From Pempheris klunzingeri (lineage: Eukaryota; Chordata; Actinopteri; Acropomatiformes; Pempheridae): DNA of 64,000 nucleotides. A program made the translations under genes and the position numbers. Below the pieces are notes generated by a model. It was not told the DNA's origin, made no database searches, and saw only the letters and a list, made by a program, of their open reading frames with translations. Location of the stretch: the NCBI RefSeq assembly GCF_042242105.1, contig NC_092013.1:16864618-16928617 (forward strand), read 5' to 3'. Below are positions 44,944 through 57,395 of this stretch, one piece after another. Position 1 is the first letter of the stretch, and each line of letters starts with the position of its first letter.

Positions 44944-47900
44944 ATGTCCAGGAGAAAGGTTAGAGGCCTGACCCGTACGGGCCGTCAGGTCAGCGAGGAC
45001 CCCGACCTGGACAACCTGCTGTCCACGCTCTCCCCTGAGGAGATGGAGGAGCTGGAGAAGGACATGATGAAAGTGCCAGACCTCAACCCAGAGGATGGGA
45101 AGGTCGTCGAACCAGCGGAGAGCCAATCCACACAGCCACCTACGAGCAACAATGTCCGGGACGCTAAACTGGACAGCAGACGGGAGAATGATCCTAAAGG
45201 GAGGCTCAGTCAGAGGGAACAGTCATTTGAGGTTTGTTGATCGTTAACTTGATTCCTTATCTGGTAAAGTGCCACGTTGTTTTGGAAGTGACTTAAAAGA
45301 ATATCCATGAGTGTTTAAGTATCATCTGCATATTTTTAAGACCCATTCCTCTCCTAAGATGTTTGTATATAAGCAGTCTTTAATAAGAATGAGAACTTAT
45401 AAAATCAAACAACAATGTATGCACTCACAACTGATGAATTACAGCATTATGTAACATCCACAGTCCCAGGGTTATTCTAATGATAGCCTTCAAGTGCTGT
45501 TCTGCTTGAAGCAAACCGCCAACTGGACCCCATGCACCCCGAGCCCATCAGCTCATAAATAGTGCAGAGTTGGCTTCTGCGCCAGGAAAAATATTGTTTT
45601 CCCCTCTGAGACTCGCTTACATCCATTTCACATTCTTAACAGTCTTCTCACAAACAGAGAGGCAGCCTCAGAAACAAACACACTGCACAGACCATTTCTT
45701 TTATTCCTGTGGCATGTTACAAAAGTTTTTTGAGCCCCCCTTGGTCGAGTTTCAGAGAAGAGTTCTTGCAGTTTGTGTGTTTAAAGGAGAGGCACTTCAG
45801 TCGATGGAGCGGCGGCCCTGTGGAGCTTCTTAATCCCGGCCTGATGGAATTCCTTGGTTGATTGCTCCTACGCTCACTGCCTTTTAAGGATACATCTGCC
45901 AGGGCCACGGCCTCACACAGCAAAACAGATGGAGGCTCACAAATCAAACACTTTGCAAGCTACTCGCTGCAAATGTAACCCTGCGCTGTAAAAAAAAAAA
46001 TGGTTCCTTGTCCCTTTGCTGACTGTAAACACGCATGCCATATTGTGTCAGGGAGAGCGTGTGTTTACAGTGAGCAGATGGATGAGGAGCTGTTTGAGAC
46101 AGTAAAGGAACACGGGATTTGCATGGGTATTTGTGCGATTAGGTGTTATTTCATACTGTACATGTTGTGCATTATACACTGGATTGCTGTAAGAACAAAC
46201 TCTGTACTGTATAGCCAATACATTAATCAAATCATCTTCACATTTTGCAAAATGGCATCCTCTTTCAGTATCTGCTGTGATTCATTTTGGTTTTGACACA
46301 CTTCTGCAGTATTAAACCCAGTATTTGTTTGGTTTTGGTATTGGTGTACATTTAGCTGCTCTACTTTTCTGGCATAACTGTAATATTTTCCACATCATAC
46401 TCCTCATATTCGTCCTCCTGCAGGGTGAGTCAAAGAAGGAGAGCCGGAAGCAGGAGTATCTGAGGAAGATGGGCCTGAGCCAGGAGGGGAACGACGACAT
46501 GAAAGTAGGATTACGAAGACAAGCTAGTGTGTCCAGTGAAAGAGATATTAAGGTGGACGACAGATACAGCAAAGGTCCCGACAGTTCGAAAGCAGAGCGA
46601 GGTCCGCTTTCCAGTAGGTACAGGAAGCAGGAAAGCAGAGAGAGTGACGTGAAAGAGGACACCAAAGAGAAACATGAGGACAATAAGGTGAGAGACAGAA
46701 GAGACAACAGAGAGAGCACGGGTAGCAAAACAAAGGACATGATCTCCAAGTTACAGGAAAAAAAGGACGACAGCAGGGAGAAGGAGAGGAAAGAAGACTG
46801 CAGGAGAAAAGATGACAGCAAAACCAAAGACATTATCTCAAAGCTGAGAGAAAAACAGGAAAAGGATGTGGGCAAAGAAAAGGAGAGAAGATCTGAGGGT
46901 TTCAGGACACAAGGACTTGTCTCCAAAATGTTGGAGAAGCAGAGCAAGGCACAAGAAAGCCAGGGTCCAGAGAGTAAACCCGAGGAGAAGAAGCCTAAAG
47001 CAGAGGAAAAAAAAGCTGAGGATAAAAGCAAGCCTGATGTCAAACTTGAGCGACAACCTTCTCAGAGGGGTGAGGTGCAGGTGAAACAGGACAAGGCCGA
47101 AAAAAGAACAGATAGAGAAGAGCTGGTGAACCACAGCGACCACGTGAAAGAGAAGGAGAAGAAGATTGGCACAGAGAGGAAAGCGGAAGAGAAAAATGAA
47201 AAGGAGGACAGCAAAGGTAAAGTAAAAAAAGCTGAGGGAACTGAGAAAGTTGGTAACTGTTTGGCAAAAAACAGCCCAAACAGCAAGGCGAAACAGGAAG
47301 AGGAGGAGGACGAAGACTCCAGCATGTTTGATGAGCTGATGGAGCAGGTTCGAAGCAACGACCCCTCCCTCACTGAGCTCAATGTCAACAACTCAGAGGT
47401 CATCAAGACGAAAACGCTCATCGAGTTCGCAGAGGCTTTGCACAACAACACCCACATTAAGACGTTTGCTTTGGCTAACTGCCGTGCCGATGACCACGTG
47501 GCTTACGCCATCGCAGGCACGCTACGCAGCAACAAGACCATCACCAGCATCAATCTCGACTCCAACCACCTCACTGGCAAGGGCATCCTGTCCCTTATCC
47601 AGGCGCTGCAACACAACGCCACACTGACCGAGCTCCGCTTCCAAAACCAGCGTCACATCTGTGGTGGGAAGACCGAGATGGAGATGACCAAGATCCTGAA
47701 AGAGAACACCACCCTGCTCAAACTGGGCTACCATTTTGAGTTAGCCGGACCCAGAATGACCACGACAAACATACTGAGTCGCAACATGGACCGACAGCGA
47801 CAGAAGCGCCTGCAGGAGCAGAAGCAGGCCCAGGCCAACGGGGAGAAGAAGGGGACACTGGAGGTACCCAAGGCGGGCGGTGGAGGATCTCTGAGAAGCT

Positions 47901-48289
47901 CGCCCAAAGCGTCGCCCAAACCCTCTCCCATACCTTCGCCAATGCCATCCCCAAAACTGAACCCCAGAAGAGGAGCTGGAGGTCCGGCTCCGCCACCTCC
48001 TCCACCTCCTCCTGGGGGTGGGCCTCCACCTCCTCCGCCACCTATGCTGGATGTGGACTCCCTGAGGAACTCTCTGACCCCGGTGTCTCAGAGGAAGCTG
48101 GATGGAAAAAGCCCAAGTGGTAGTAAGAACTCAAGGGACCAACTGCTTGCCTCAATCAGAGGAAGCAACATGACACAACTCAAGAAGGTACGTGAGGTGG
48201 GTTTCTGGCTATGTTTGCTCTTGATGTACTCTCATGTACTCACATTTTATGTTTCCCCAAAGGTGCCGGTGCCAAAGTGGCTGCAGTAA
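44944..48289 (+). CDS. lmod1: Leiomodin-1, complete
   Basis: A tropomodulin-related actin nucleator of smooth muscle. Three coding exons: 44944-45231, 46424-48187 and 48263-48289; 692 codons, longer than the roughly 600 in human, mostly through the charged middle. The ATG has an ideal context (gccaccATGt). Exon 1 carries a tropomodulin-like N-terminus (LDNLLSTLSPEEMEELEKDM). Exon 2 then holds a Lys/Glu-rich segment to about residue 390 with repeats such as KTKDMISKL and KTKDIISKL. A leucine-rich-repeat actin-binding domain follows at about 393-550 (SMFDELMEQVRSNDPSLTEL, NLDSNHLTGKG), then a Ser-Pro segment, a poly-Pro tract at about 616-637 and a C-terminal WH2 motif (LLASIRGSNMTQLKKV). The last exon adds only VPVPKWLQ. 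Upstream open sequence at 46325-46423 is intron that happens to lack stops. Confidence 0.95.
48188..48262 (+). other. lmod1: 75-base in-frame mini-intron in lmod1
   Basis: Bounded by GTACGTGAG and CCCCAAAG, phase 0. It has 25 sense codons and no stop, so both spliced and retained RNAs stay open. If retained it inserts a hydrophobic stretch (FWLCLLLMYSHVLTFYV) after LKK. Splicing is the default call because VPVPKWLQ fits the leiomodin C-terminus. Confidence 0.85.
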
Positions 48290-49388
48290 TGTTTCCTGTT
48301 GGGATATAAAGTGAGAAAGAAGAGAGAGGGAGAACAGACATCTCACCACAGGTTTTTCGTGAGATAAACTCAACATTCCCCCGGGATGCAGTCGAAGAAC
48401 TGAGCTGCGGGACGGATGGAGAAAGTGAGACAGGAGATGCCCCCCGGTTGGATGACTAGCCCTCACTATGAGTTCTCCCCTCAAACACTGGACCAAAAGG
48501 ACTCTGTGGAGAATGAGTGACGCAGGGCTCTCTATTAGCCGACTGCAGAGAGTGCCATGAGTTTTGTGGTTGTTTGTCTTCAGTTCATATTGATGCTTTG
48601 CTGATTATTTGCACTAGATAATATGAAGCTGATCATATAACATGTTGGCTTGTGTATGCATCTGAATGTGAGCGTGGTGGGAGTGTGCGATGAGCTTAAT
48701 AAGAAGTTCAAATAACATAAATATAAAATTCTATTATACAAAAAGGTTTATCAGCTATATAGTGGACATTAATTTGACCATTTATTTATTTGTGGAGAGG
48801 GAATCCACCTTATTCTTGTAAGTTGTAAATCTGTTCAAACTGGGAATTCTGAAATGGCGGAAATATCAGGGAATTAACAAACATGGCGGCCTGACTTAAA
48901 ATCTGGGTAAGAGAAAAAAAAAGGTCAAGGTGGTCTTTGATTGTGTCTCATTGCCAAATCTCAAGACATCTCAGGCAGGGTTTAGTGGATTGGACAGCAG
49001 CCCAGGAGAATCCTGGTGCATGACGAAAGCGTCTTAGCAAGGAAATAATTACATAATGCATTTTTATCAGGAAGTGCAAAAGCTGCCCTTCACTATCTGA
49101 TGTTATATTTTGTACAGAATCATTCTAGCCTGGGTGTTTGAATACCTTACATAAATTGTAATGTAATACATCAACATGTCTTAACCTTAGGGGGAGTTGG
49201 AAAACCATTACTGGCTTATATCAACCCTCCTGCTGATTTATGACATACTTTAAACTGAATGTCATTTCTAAAAGGAATTCAATGTGATAAACAAACATCA
49301 GAGTGGCACTCACATGCGTACCGTGTACTGAGGGATTCTCTGTCGTATCTGATTACACGTGTCTTTCTTACAGAGCCTGTATGTCTTC

Positions 49389-49394
49389 AATAAA
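49389..49394 (+). terminator. Poly(A) signal, possible lmod1
   Basis: AATAAA about 1.1 kb after the lmod1 stop codon. No earlier canonical signal was seen in the 3' flank. Confidence 0.4.
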
Positions 49395-50751
49395 AGATTC
49401 TGGTATGTTTGCAATGGTGAGTGTGATGTTTTGCCTGGTTGATGCCATTAAGGACCATACATACAGTAAATGTACAAAGAAAGACAACTGACTTTTGCAG
49501 TATTTTTCACTGTATACTTTCTACTTCATACCTTGCTGTTGCTAAGATATGCACAACATCTGCAGAGCCATATATAGATATGTATCCACAGCCAACAACC
49601 AACCTGCAGCATAAATAACTACATTTAAAAGGACTTCAAGGAGTTCAATATGGCCGTTCATCTGCAACCAGATATCCAACTTGAACCACACTATAGGATC
49701 AGCCACACTTCTGTCACTCTTTATATTACATGTTTAAAGTTGTAGGGTCGTCTAGTGTCTAGCCACCATCACCCTGTGTGTTCAGAGGAGAAAAGGAGAA
49801 CGGCAGCAGGACAGTTTATGTCTCCATCGCCCAGCCTCAGCCTCAGCCTCAGCCTCTGCATCCATGAAATGCCTATATTTGGGCATTTCTCAATGAAAGC
49901 TTGCTCTGCAATTCATTCCTTTCTCGTTCCTAATAATGGGCTGCAGGCCAGTGCTCTGTCTCTCGGCTGTAGCTGCTCCCCTGACCAGCAGCACAGATCT
50001 CAGATGAAGGAAAAAAGGGGAAAGAATGAAAATATTGAGATTATGGGTTGTTACAGCGCCAACCAAAAGGATCTAAGAAGAACTCATAAAATAACTCCAC
50101 ATTTCTTTTTTGGGGGTTTATATCAGACATGCAGTATACTGTAGTTTAGTTTGATCTAGTTAGCTATACATTTAGCTTCCTTCCTGTCTATAGCATGCGT
50201 GGAACTAATGCACTAAGAGGCCCCTACTGGCCCCTCTTTCCTGGAACAAATGAAACCAGGTTTGCTGCAATCTGATTCAAAATGAAGTATGAGAGGAATA
50301 TGCAACATGTAAGCACTGTATCAGCCATTGTAAGTGCAAATGTCATCATCACAACAGCTGGTATCGTGCTTTTCCAAACAGAGTTACCATTGAACACACT
50401 TCCACTAACCAAAACAGTCGCAAAGTGGAAGGTCCCATTTGTTTATTGGCCCCTGGTAAACAGTCAGTAGACAACATGGACTGTAAACCACAGATGTACT
50501 GACAGCCACTGATGATGGTAAATAAACTACTACTGAGATGTATGGAGTCTCTGAGCTGCCCAAAAATGTTTTGACTCACATGACACCATAAAAAGCTATA
50601 ATGTTGTACAATACTTGGGTAGATCTAATTACAGTAATCATTTTCCTACCACACTAGAACATTTCACTACCTCAAACTGACCTATTTTTCATGCAAGTGG
50701 CGAGCGCTTGAATTTACATGAAATGCTCCTTTAAGACACCACGTTGTGATG
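49395..50751. other. lmod1-timm17a intergenic region
   Basis: No gene recognised. It contains a short hexamer repeat and ordinary AT-rich sequence; short open frames show no family likeness. Confidence 0.6.
49832..49857 (+). repeat. (CAGCCT)n hexamer repeat
   Basis: Four units in tandem. Confidence 0.85.
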
Positions 50752-50784
50752 TTACGTCAGTTGTCGTTGCTGGGTGTTACGTCA
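50752..50784 (+). promoter_or_regulatory. Paired ATF/CREB-like sites in the timm17a promoter
   Basis: TTACGTCA occurs twice, at 50752-50759 and 50777-50784, 25 bases apart and within 60 bases of the timm17a ATG at 50807. The match is to the CRE/ATF family; the factor that binds is not known. Confidence 0.55.
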
Positions 50785-50806
50785 GAGGGAACAGCGAAAG
50801 AACAAA

Positions 50807-53800
50807 ATGGAGGAATATGCCAGAGAACCATGGTGAGTCTTAAAACCAAATAAAATACCCTTTTCAGCCTGTGTTTTACCAGTTCACCTCTATGCCTCTC
50901 TTTGACGTAACTACCACGTTAAGTGTGTATGATTATTTTTATTGTACGACATGTGGCTTAAACACAAAACATCTGAAATCTGGCTCTAGGTGTCTCGCGT
51001 TAGCAGAAATGCTAACTTTACATAGACCTGTACTGGCAGTGTGTACTTAGCTGTTGCTAAATCACGTTGCTAGTGACCTTGTCAGTTTACTCACCCACAT
51101 GGCTTTAAATGTACTTCAACCAGTCCAGTCACTCAATCTGTACACGGTGATATGTGCCCCACGGTGAATGTCAACCGCTGCTGTGACCATTGCAGCTCTT
51201 CAGTAGGATTCAGGGCAGTTAAGGATGTTGCTTTAGCATATTGGAGAGCTAGCTCAGTTAGCCACCTGTGTGCTAACGTGATCTGTTGGGGGCAGCTTGA
51301 GGGATTGCACAAGAGCCGGCGAAGGTTAGACTGGTCAAATTTATTGGGAAAACGTGGTAACTGAAATGAATAGTGTCGATGTGTAGTTAAAATAATTTAT
51401 TGAACCAATGTGCAGTTAGTGACATGTTTAGATTCATGGTATCATGCAGTGTGTCGGTCCAAGACCAGGTGTAGCTAACACCAGACGAAGAGGTACATGA
51501 TGTTACAATCGGGCATTAAAAAGTAATTTCTGCACCGTTTTATGCAGCTAGCATGATATCTGTAACAAGTAGCTTTTCAAATTATGAAAGTGATTCAAAT
51601 AATTTATAAAGGTAATGTGAGGATAACTACGTTTAGATTTCCAAGTCCCTGTTCAGTGGAGATGCCCCTAAAGTAAACAGTGAGGTCCGATATCTTTGAT
51701 TTCATTTCACATATTTTGGGGTTGATAAAGATATACAGTAGATGTATATGATCTGACGATGATCGCATGCAATTGTAATGTTGACCAAAATGAACAATAC
51801 GAGTAAAATGTAGTTTTCCTGTTCTGAAGGATTTATAATCATATTAACAATAAATAGACAGGTTTGTTCCTCTACACGCTTGCACCCTCGGCTTCCAATC
51901 CATACCCAGAGGGTCTGTCAAGACTGAAATTTGCAATCAGATCTCAGAGATCATGATATTTGCATGTGGAAATGTAACTTATGCATCTAATGTATATTTT
52001 GTTGACCTTCGCTAATGGCTGCCTATGTTTTTAGCCCCTGGAGGATCGTGGACGACTGTGGGGGAGCCTTCACCATGGGGGCTATTGGAGGAGGCATATT
52101 CCAGGCAGTAAAAGGGTTCAGAAATGCACCTTCAGTAAGTTTTGTCCTGTAGCTTAACACTGTTCGTTGCTGTATTGCCTCAGTCAAATACTACAATTAT
52201 GACTTCCTTATGCAAATCATATAGAAACATGGTTTGACTCCAGCTTAGAGCTGCATTGTACTATGTGTTGTTAGATGATTAAAGGCACAGTCAGGTCTCC
52301 CTAAAAATGGATTGTCAGCAGTATTGATATGATCACATTTACATGATTTTAACAGTGCACTAAATAATCAATGGCCTTTATCAACCTCTGTTGTCATCCA
52401 AAGCAGAGACAATATGAAGCACACTACTGTGCTTAATGTTAAAAAAGACAACGGCACTAGGAGCATCTAACCATTTTTGCTTTGTCAAAGATGAGGGTCT
52501 AATCAAGTATCTCAATTAAGAATATATGTACAATTTGGACAGTAGGTTAAGGTGCACAGCATAGTTTTGTATACCAAACTAAAGAAAAAATGACTTCTAC
52601 AAGAGATTTCAATACATTTCGTGCTTGCTGTGGTTGTTACAATCTCAACTGCAGATGTGTCACGATCCAGCACAGCCACGCACATGGATATCATCATGTT
52701 ACAGCAGTCAATGTTTGGCTTAAGCAATGTTTGGCTTTTAAACTAATGTAAGTGGAATATACAGCACAAAACTGTAATAGTGTGGCATCTTCTCAGTAAT
52801 TTCTGTAACACTACAAGGAAACTTGATTGTTCCATGTCTTAAATTGTCATAATGTGCAATTTGGGCATTTTGACTCCATCATGTACCTTTGCTTTCTTGT
52901 AGGGGATGAGCCACAGAATGAAAGGTAGCTTGACTGCCATAAAGACCAGAGCCCCACAGCTTGGAGGTAAGAATAACTGAATATACATATTATCTGCCTT
53001 TAAGTGATACTTTAACTTTGGTATAAAATACTTTGTCTCTGTTGACTGCAAAGGTCATTATTTTCTCATTTGCAAAGAATAGGGGCTGTGGTCAGCTTGG
53101 TACCGTGCTAACATTACCAACAATGTTTACAATTCAAATTTTTAGTAAGTTAAGACAGGAAAAAAGTATGAAAATATCTATAGAAACATCTTACACCACT
53201 GCTGCAGGCTTTTCTGTTCTTCCACTGTCTCTCTATACCACTAAATATACTGCTTTGTAGCTGCTCTTTAACCTCAGACATGAGCTATAAGGACATTCTG
53301 CTGTGAAAACTAGAGATGTCTTGAATTAATGTTAAGGATCAGTATCGGGGCAGGCAAGGCATATTTTAATATGGACAATAGTTAGGGGAACCTAAAGCCG
53401 ATCAATATCCTCTCCTTTGTTTATCATCCTCTGTGTTTTGTTCACCTCAGCCTGCTCATGGTGCAGCGTTGCTCTCCGTTACCACAGGCGGCTCTAAAGT
53501 GTGAACATTTCTCTGCATATTCAAGAGAAAACTGTAGTGTGTCAATGTGAAAGCACAGAGTTTTCCTTCAGTTACAACAACTCCAGCAGAGTGATACCTC
53601 TTCTCTCTGGCCGTCTCATTTTCTCATGATTATTCATTCATGTGTCAAAAATGTAAGCTTGATATATTTGAACCAGGTCTTCCAGTATTCAAATCAAGTA
53701 GTAAAAATGTCACTATATTTCAGTATGTCAGAAACATATCTAGTCAACATTGAAGTAAATCGAAGTATTGGATATTGTATCGGCAGATACCCAACGTTAA

Positions 53801-55649
53801 TGTGCTCAGTCTGGATCCTTATTGAAAAACCAATGGAAACCCACTGTGATCAGCATAGTAGACACGAATGCTAGCTGACTATTCTTCATGTAGGAGGAAA
53901 CAACACATACGGCCCCTGTTCAAGCCTACAGTTTGAGTATTTGATACTAAAGAAATACATTGTGGGTCAGATACAACTTAAAGTGATGTGTGCCAAGTAT
54001 ATCTTAACTGTTTTGTGTTGAACTTGAACCTGAACCTGAATTTTTTTTTTTGTGGCTGCAGGAAGTTTTGCAGTATGGGGAGGCCTCTTCTCCATGATCG
54101 ACTGTGGTTTAGTAAAAGTACGAGGGAAGGAGGATCCCTGGAACTCAATTACAAGCGGGGCCATGACAGGAGCAATCCTCGCTGCAAGAAGTGAGTGTGC
54201 TGAAAGGAAGCAGGGTGTTAATGCATAGTTATTATTTGTGCCTCATACAAAAGGCAAACATGACTTTTAGACTTTAGACTTCTTTATTTTATCCCCCATA
54301 GGGGGAAATTTTCTTGTTACAGCAGCAACAATATAAACAGGGACAGTGAAAGAAAACAAAGCAATAGAAAAGACAAAAAATAGCAAATATAAATATAAAT
54401 ATAGATATAAATATATGGATTGTGATGAAATGAAATAAATATTTACACCATAGGATATTTACACTGTAGACAGGAATGGAATGACATGGATACATGTCGT
54501 TATTGTACACTGAACTTTTTTCAGAATCACTGTGACTGGTCACAACCCTTCAGCATCACTAGACGTGTCCTTAGATTTTCTTATGGGCTACATGGCTGCA
54601 GTTTAGTTTGTCAGCCTGTAGTCTCTGTGATCTCTCTGTGAAAACATACCTTTTTTTCTGTAGACACCAGTGAAGGTGTCCTAACTAGACGTGGTCCTGA
54701 CTGGCAACACTGACTAAAGAATTAATGAAATTGTTTGAGTTTGGCTTGTGCCATATATTTACACTGGAAACGAGTAGGATAACCTCCCCGAATTAGAGGA
54801 GCTGTAGTTGTTGAGCCTGTGCTGCATGTGAGGTCACACGTCCACATTTATTCATTTGAACTCATTTATAATTAGACCTGCACACCTATTGTCCACCCAC
54901 ACAGGTGCTTTCACTTGTTTGCCCGATTAGACCTCTTCTCTGCTGTACAGATCAGGCTCGACTCACATCTGTTTCACTGTCCTGTTCATTTCGTTGCATT
55001 TACCATGGTGGGAAAGCATACACCATACTAGTGCATGGGCTACAGAGACATCGGGTAATTCCCAGCAAGGCTCCACCTATAACTTAAACCCAAACTCAGG
55101 TTTAACTAGGCAGAATAAGTGAAAACACTAAGTTGTGTTAACGTCATAAATTTCCTTAAGTTTTTACATTTAAAAACGAGGTGATGAAAATTGAACGTTC
55201 GCCTGTTTAATCTATTTCTAATGTGAAATGTGGAGACTAATGTACTGTGTGCATGTAATTTGTTAACATGCCCTGTTCCTCTGTAGATGGACCAGTAGCC
55301 ATGGTGGGCTCTGCAGCGATGGGAGGTATCCTGCTGGCGTTGATAGAGGGCGCTGGCATTTTGCTTACTAGGTTTGCCTCTTCACAGTTCCCAACTGGTG
55401 AGTAATACTTCTGATACTGAGTGTTTGTGCCTTTGAATGAGATGTAAAGGATATTGCATGAACACTTTGTTGATTTCTTATGTTATAAATCTTCGTTCTT
55501 TACACCAGCTGCTGTTATCTCAGTCTGAAGTTTTTACCTTTTCTCCCTCCCTCCCTCCCTCCCTCCCTCCAGGGCCCCAGTTTGCAGAGGAACCTGCGCC
55601 TGCTCCCATGCCCACTCCTTCCTTTGGAGACTACAGGCAATACCAGTGA
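50807..55649 (+). CDS. timm17a: Mitochondrial inner-membrane translocase subunit Tim17A, complete
   Basis: A subunit of the TIM23 complex that moves presequence proteins across the mitochondrial inner membrane. Six exons: 50807-50832, 52035-52134, 52903-52966, 54062-54190, 55287-55397, 55573-55649; 168 codons, near the 171 of human. The start exon codes only MEEYAREP plus part of the conserved Cys. The Tim17/22/23 fold is shown by four Gly-rich membrane segments, beginning [53 protein letters not shown] and [15 protein letters not shown]. The two conserved Cys of Tim17 (in REPCPWR and MIDCGLV) are present. The [12 protein letters not shown] and KEDPWNSI blocks are diagnostic. The C-terminus is Pro-rich and ends FGDYRQYQ, fitting the A rather than the B paralogue by synteny. 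Confidence 0.96.
54261..54470 (-). repeat. LINE 3'-end relic, reverse orientation
   Basis: The phrase 'ttctttattttatccccca' with 'gggggaaattttcttgttac' and 'agcagcaacaatataaacag', followed by AAATATAAAT runs, is a common reverse-oriented teleost LINE tail. It lies in timm17a intron 4. Confidence 0.6.
55544..55570 (+). repeat. (CCCT)n microsatellite forming the timm17a exon 6 acceptor tract
   Basis: About seven CTCC units run directly into the acceptor AG at 55571-55572. The repeat itself is the polypyrimidine tract. Confidence 0.92.
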
Positions 55650-56470
55650 GAGGACTCCCCACTTCATATCCACTAGGCCTTTTTGAATTCCTTGCTGAAG
55701 TTACAAAGAAGAAATGGAGATGTAAAATACCACACGTCAAAACAGTAGCGCCCCACTTTATGGACCGTTTCAGAGGAGTCAAGGACAAAACACATCTTCA
55801 TTTTCCTTCTTTCAAGAGCCATGTACAGATCTGCCTTTTGCCATTCTCAGCCTTGTCATGTGCATCTGTTTCCCCTAACATTGGTTAAATACAGACATGT
55901 GGTGAGTCTTGTTTGACGTTTGCGTTTTGTGGGGGACGAGGTGTGTTTCTTCTGTTTTGTTCATGTACAGTATGTACCGCATGTAGTCAAACAAGTGGGA
56001 GGTCAAGACTTACGAACTCTGGATAGTGTTGAATTTAGCACAAACACCTCACAGATGGAACGTCATGAGTTATATATAAGTATGTGTATATACAGTAAAG
56101 GCTTTCTGCTTGTATTCACTTCCATTAGTCTTCATTTGCCTTAAAAAATCTCCTGCTTGTGCTGGCCACCGACATTTGGCTGGCCTTTTTTATTTGATTT
56201 TGTTCAGTGTTATGAAGGCAAACACCTATCAAATACAATGCTATTCCTGGGATATTAGTTTGTTTTAAAGTGATTTATTTATTTTAGATTGTAAAGAGTT
56301 GTACCAGATTGTTCTATTTTATGTGACAGTGCTTTTACATTCAACACAAAGGTGTGGGAAAGACTGCTGGTGACAGAGGATGGCATGGGCAGGAAAAATT
56401 AATGGAGAAACTCAAGCAAGGGATTGATGCATTCTGTATTAAATCTGTATGACAGATTGTACTATGGTAC

Positions 56471-56476
56471 AATAAA
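56471..56476 (+). terminator. Poly(A) signal, probable timm17a
   Basis: AATAAA about 820 bases after the stop codon, followed within 25 bases by GT-rich sequence (gtcacgtgtgtctgttgg), a good downstream element. Confidence 0.7.
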
Positions 56477-56563
56477 GAAATAAGTTGTCACGTGTGTCTG
56501 TTGGAGTCTTATGGATAGATTATGCCTGTGGAATATGTAGACTATAACTAAAAATAACTATAT

Positions 56564-56583
56564 ATGGATGGATGGATGGATAG
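56564..56583 (+). repeat. (GGAT)n microsatellite
   Basis: Five tetranucleotide units. Confidence 0.8.
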
Positions 56584-57126
56584 ATTTATACATATATGTT
56601 TTATTTTTGTTAATGTACAACTACCACTGACCCTACTCTATGCTGCCCTGGGCAGGGTTGCCCGTTCCCCACTAGAGGGTAGTCCTCGCAAACATTTCCA
56701 GATCACTGTTGCTCTTTTTTTCTGCCTTGCCAAATTTGTCTATCAGACTCTTTTAGGATGTGTTTATAAAAGAAACACAAGGGAGCGCTTTCCTCTCTCA
56801 CATTCTTCCATGTTTGTGTCACACACCCGTTATCTGTTTGAAGCCTGCGCTCCGTAGTTTCAGGTGAAGGACACTGAATGAGAATATGGGAAAGGCACCC
56901 AGAGGCAACTTCGGCGTCACCTGTTTGATATGTGGAGTCGGGGATCTGTCACTTCATGGCAGAGCTGAAACTTGAGATGAGCATAAGTCACATAAATAAA
57001 AAAAAAGAATAAAAACCTGACTTCTTAAGGACTTGAAAGCAAAGTCTTTAAGTCTAAAGGTGAAACCTAAAGAAAAATCCAGAGCAATAAAAAAACAATA
57101 TAAAAGACCTTCACACCTTGGATAGT

Positions 57127-57395
57127 TGTTTATTAGCCAGACTTAAACGATTCATCTGGTTATTATGTTACTGTTTCATCAGTATCAGTCATCGTTTGAT
57201 CAACCAGAATACTGAAATAGTTGAAGCGCTATTTCTGTCCAACCAACACCCCTAAAAAACAAATAATTCAGTATACACACACAGAAGACTTAGAGGACCA
57301 ACAAATATTCACATTTGAGAAAAATAAAACCCATTCAGTTATAGCATTTTTACTTAATTGTTGCCGTTTAATCTTTTATTGATTAATGGACCACT
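57127..57395 (-). repeat. GGGCTGCA-family repeat, reverse orientation, diverged
   Basis: The stretch 'ggaccaacaaatattcaca' plus 'tttgagaa', then 'tttattgattaatgga', is the reverse complement of the family order seen at 37003. The ends are decayed. Confidence 0.5.

Noticed and set aside
46325-46423. Upstream in-frame extension of lmod1 exon 2
   Set aside because: It is intron that happens to be open. A CTCCTGCAG acceptor at 46423 and the phase-0 exon 1 donor at 45231/45232 explain the gene fully.
46312-47457. Long minus-strand open frames under lmod1
   Set aside because: They are antisense shadows of the Lys/Glu-rich coding region, rich in Leu/Ser/Phe, with no domain.
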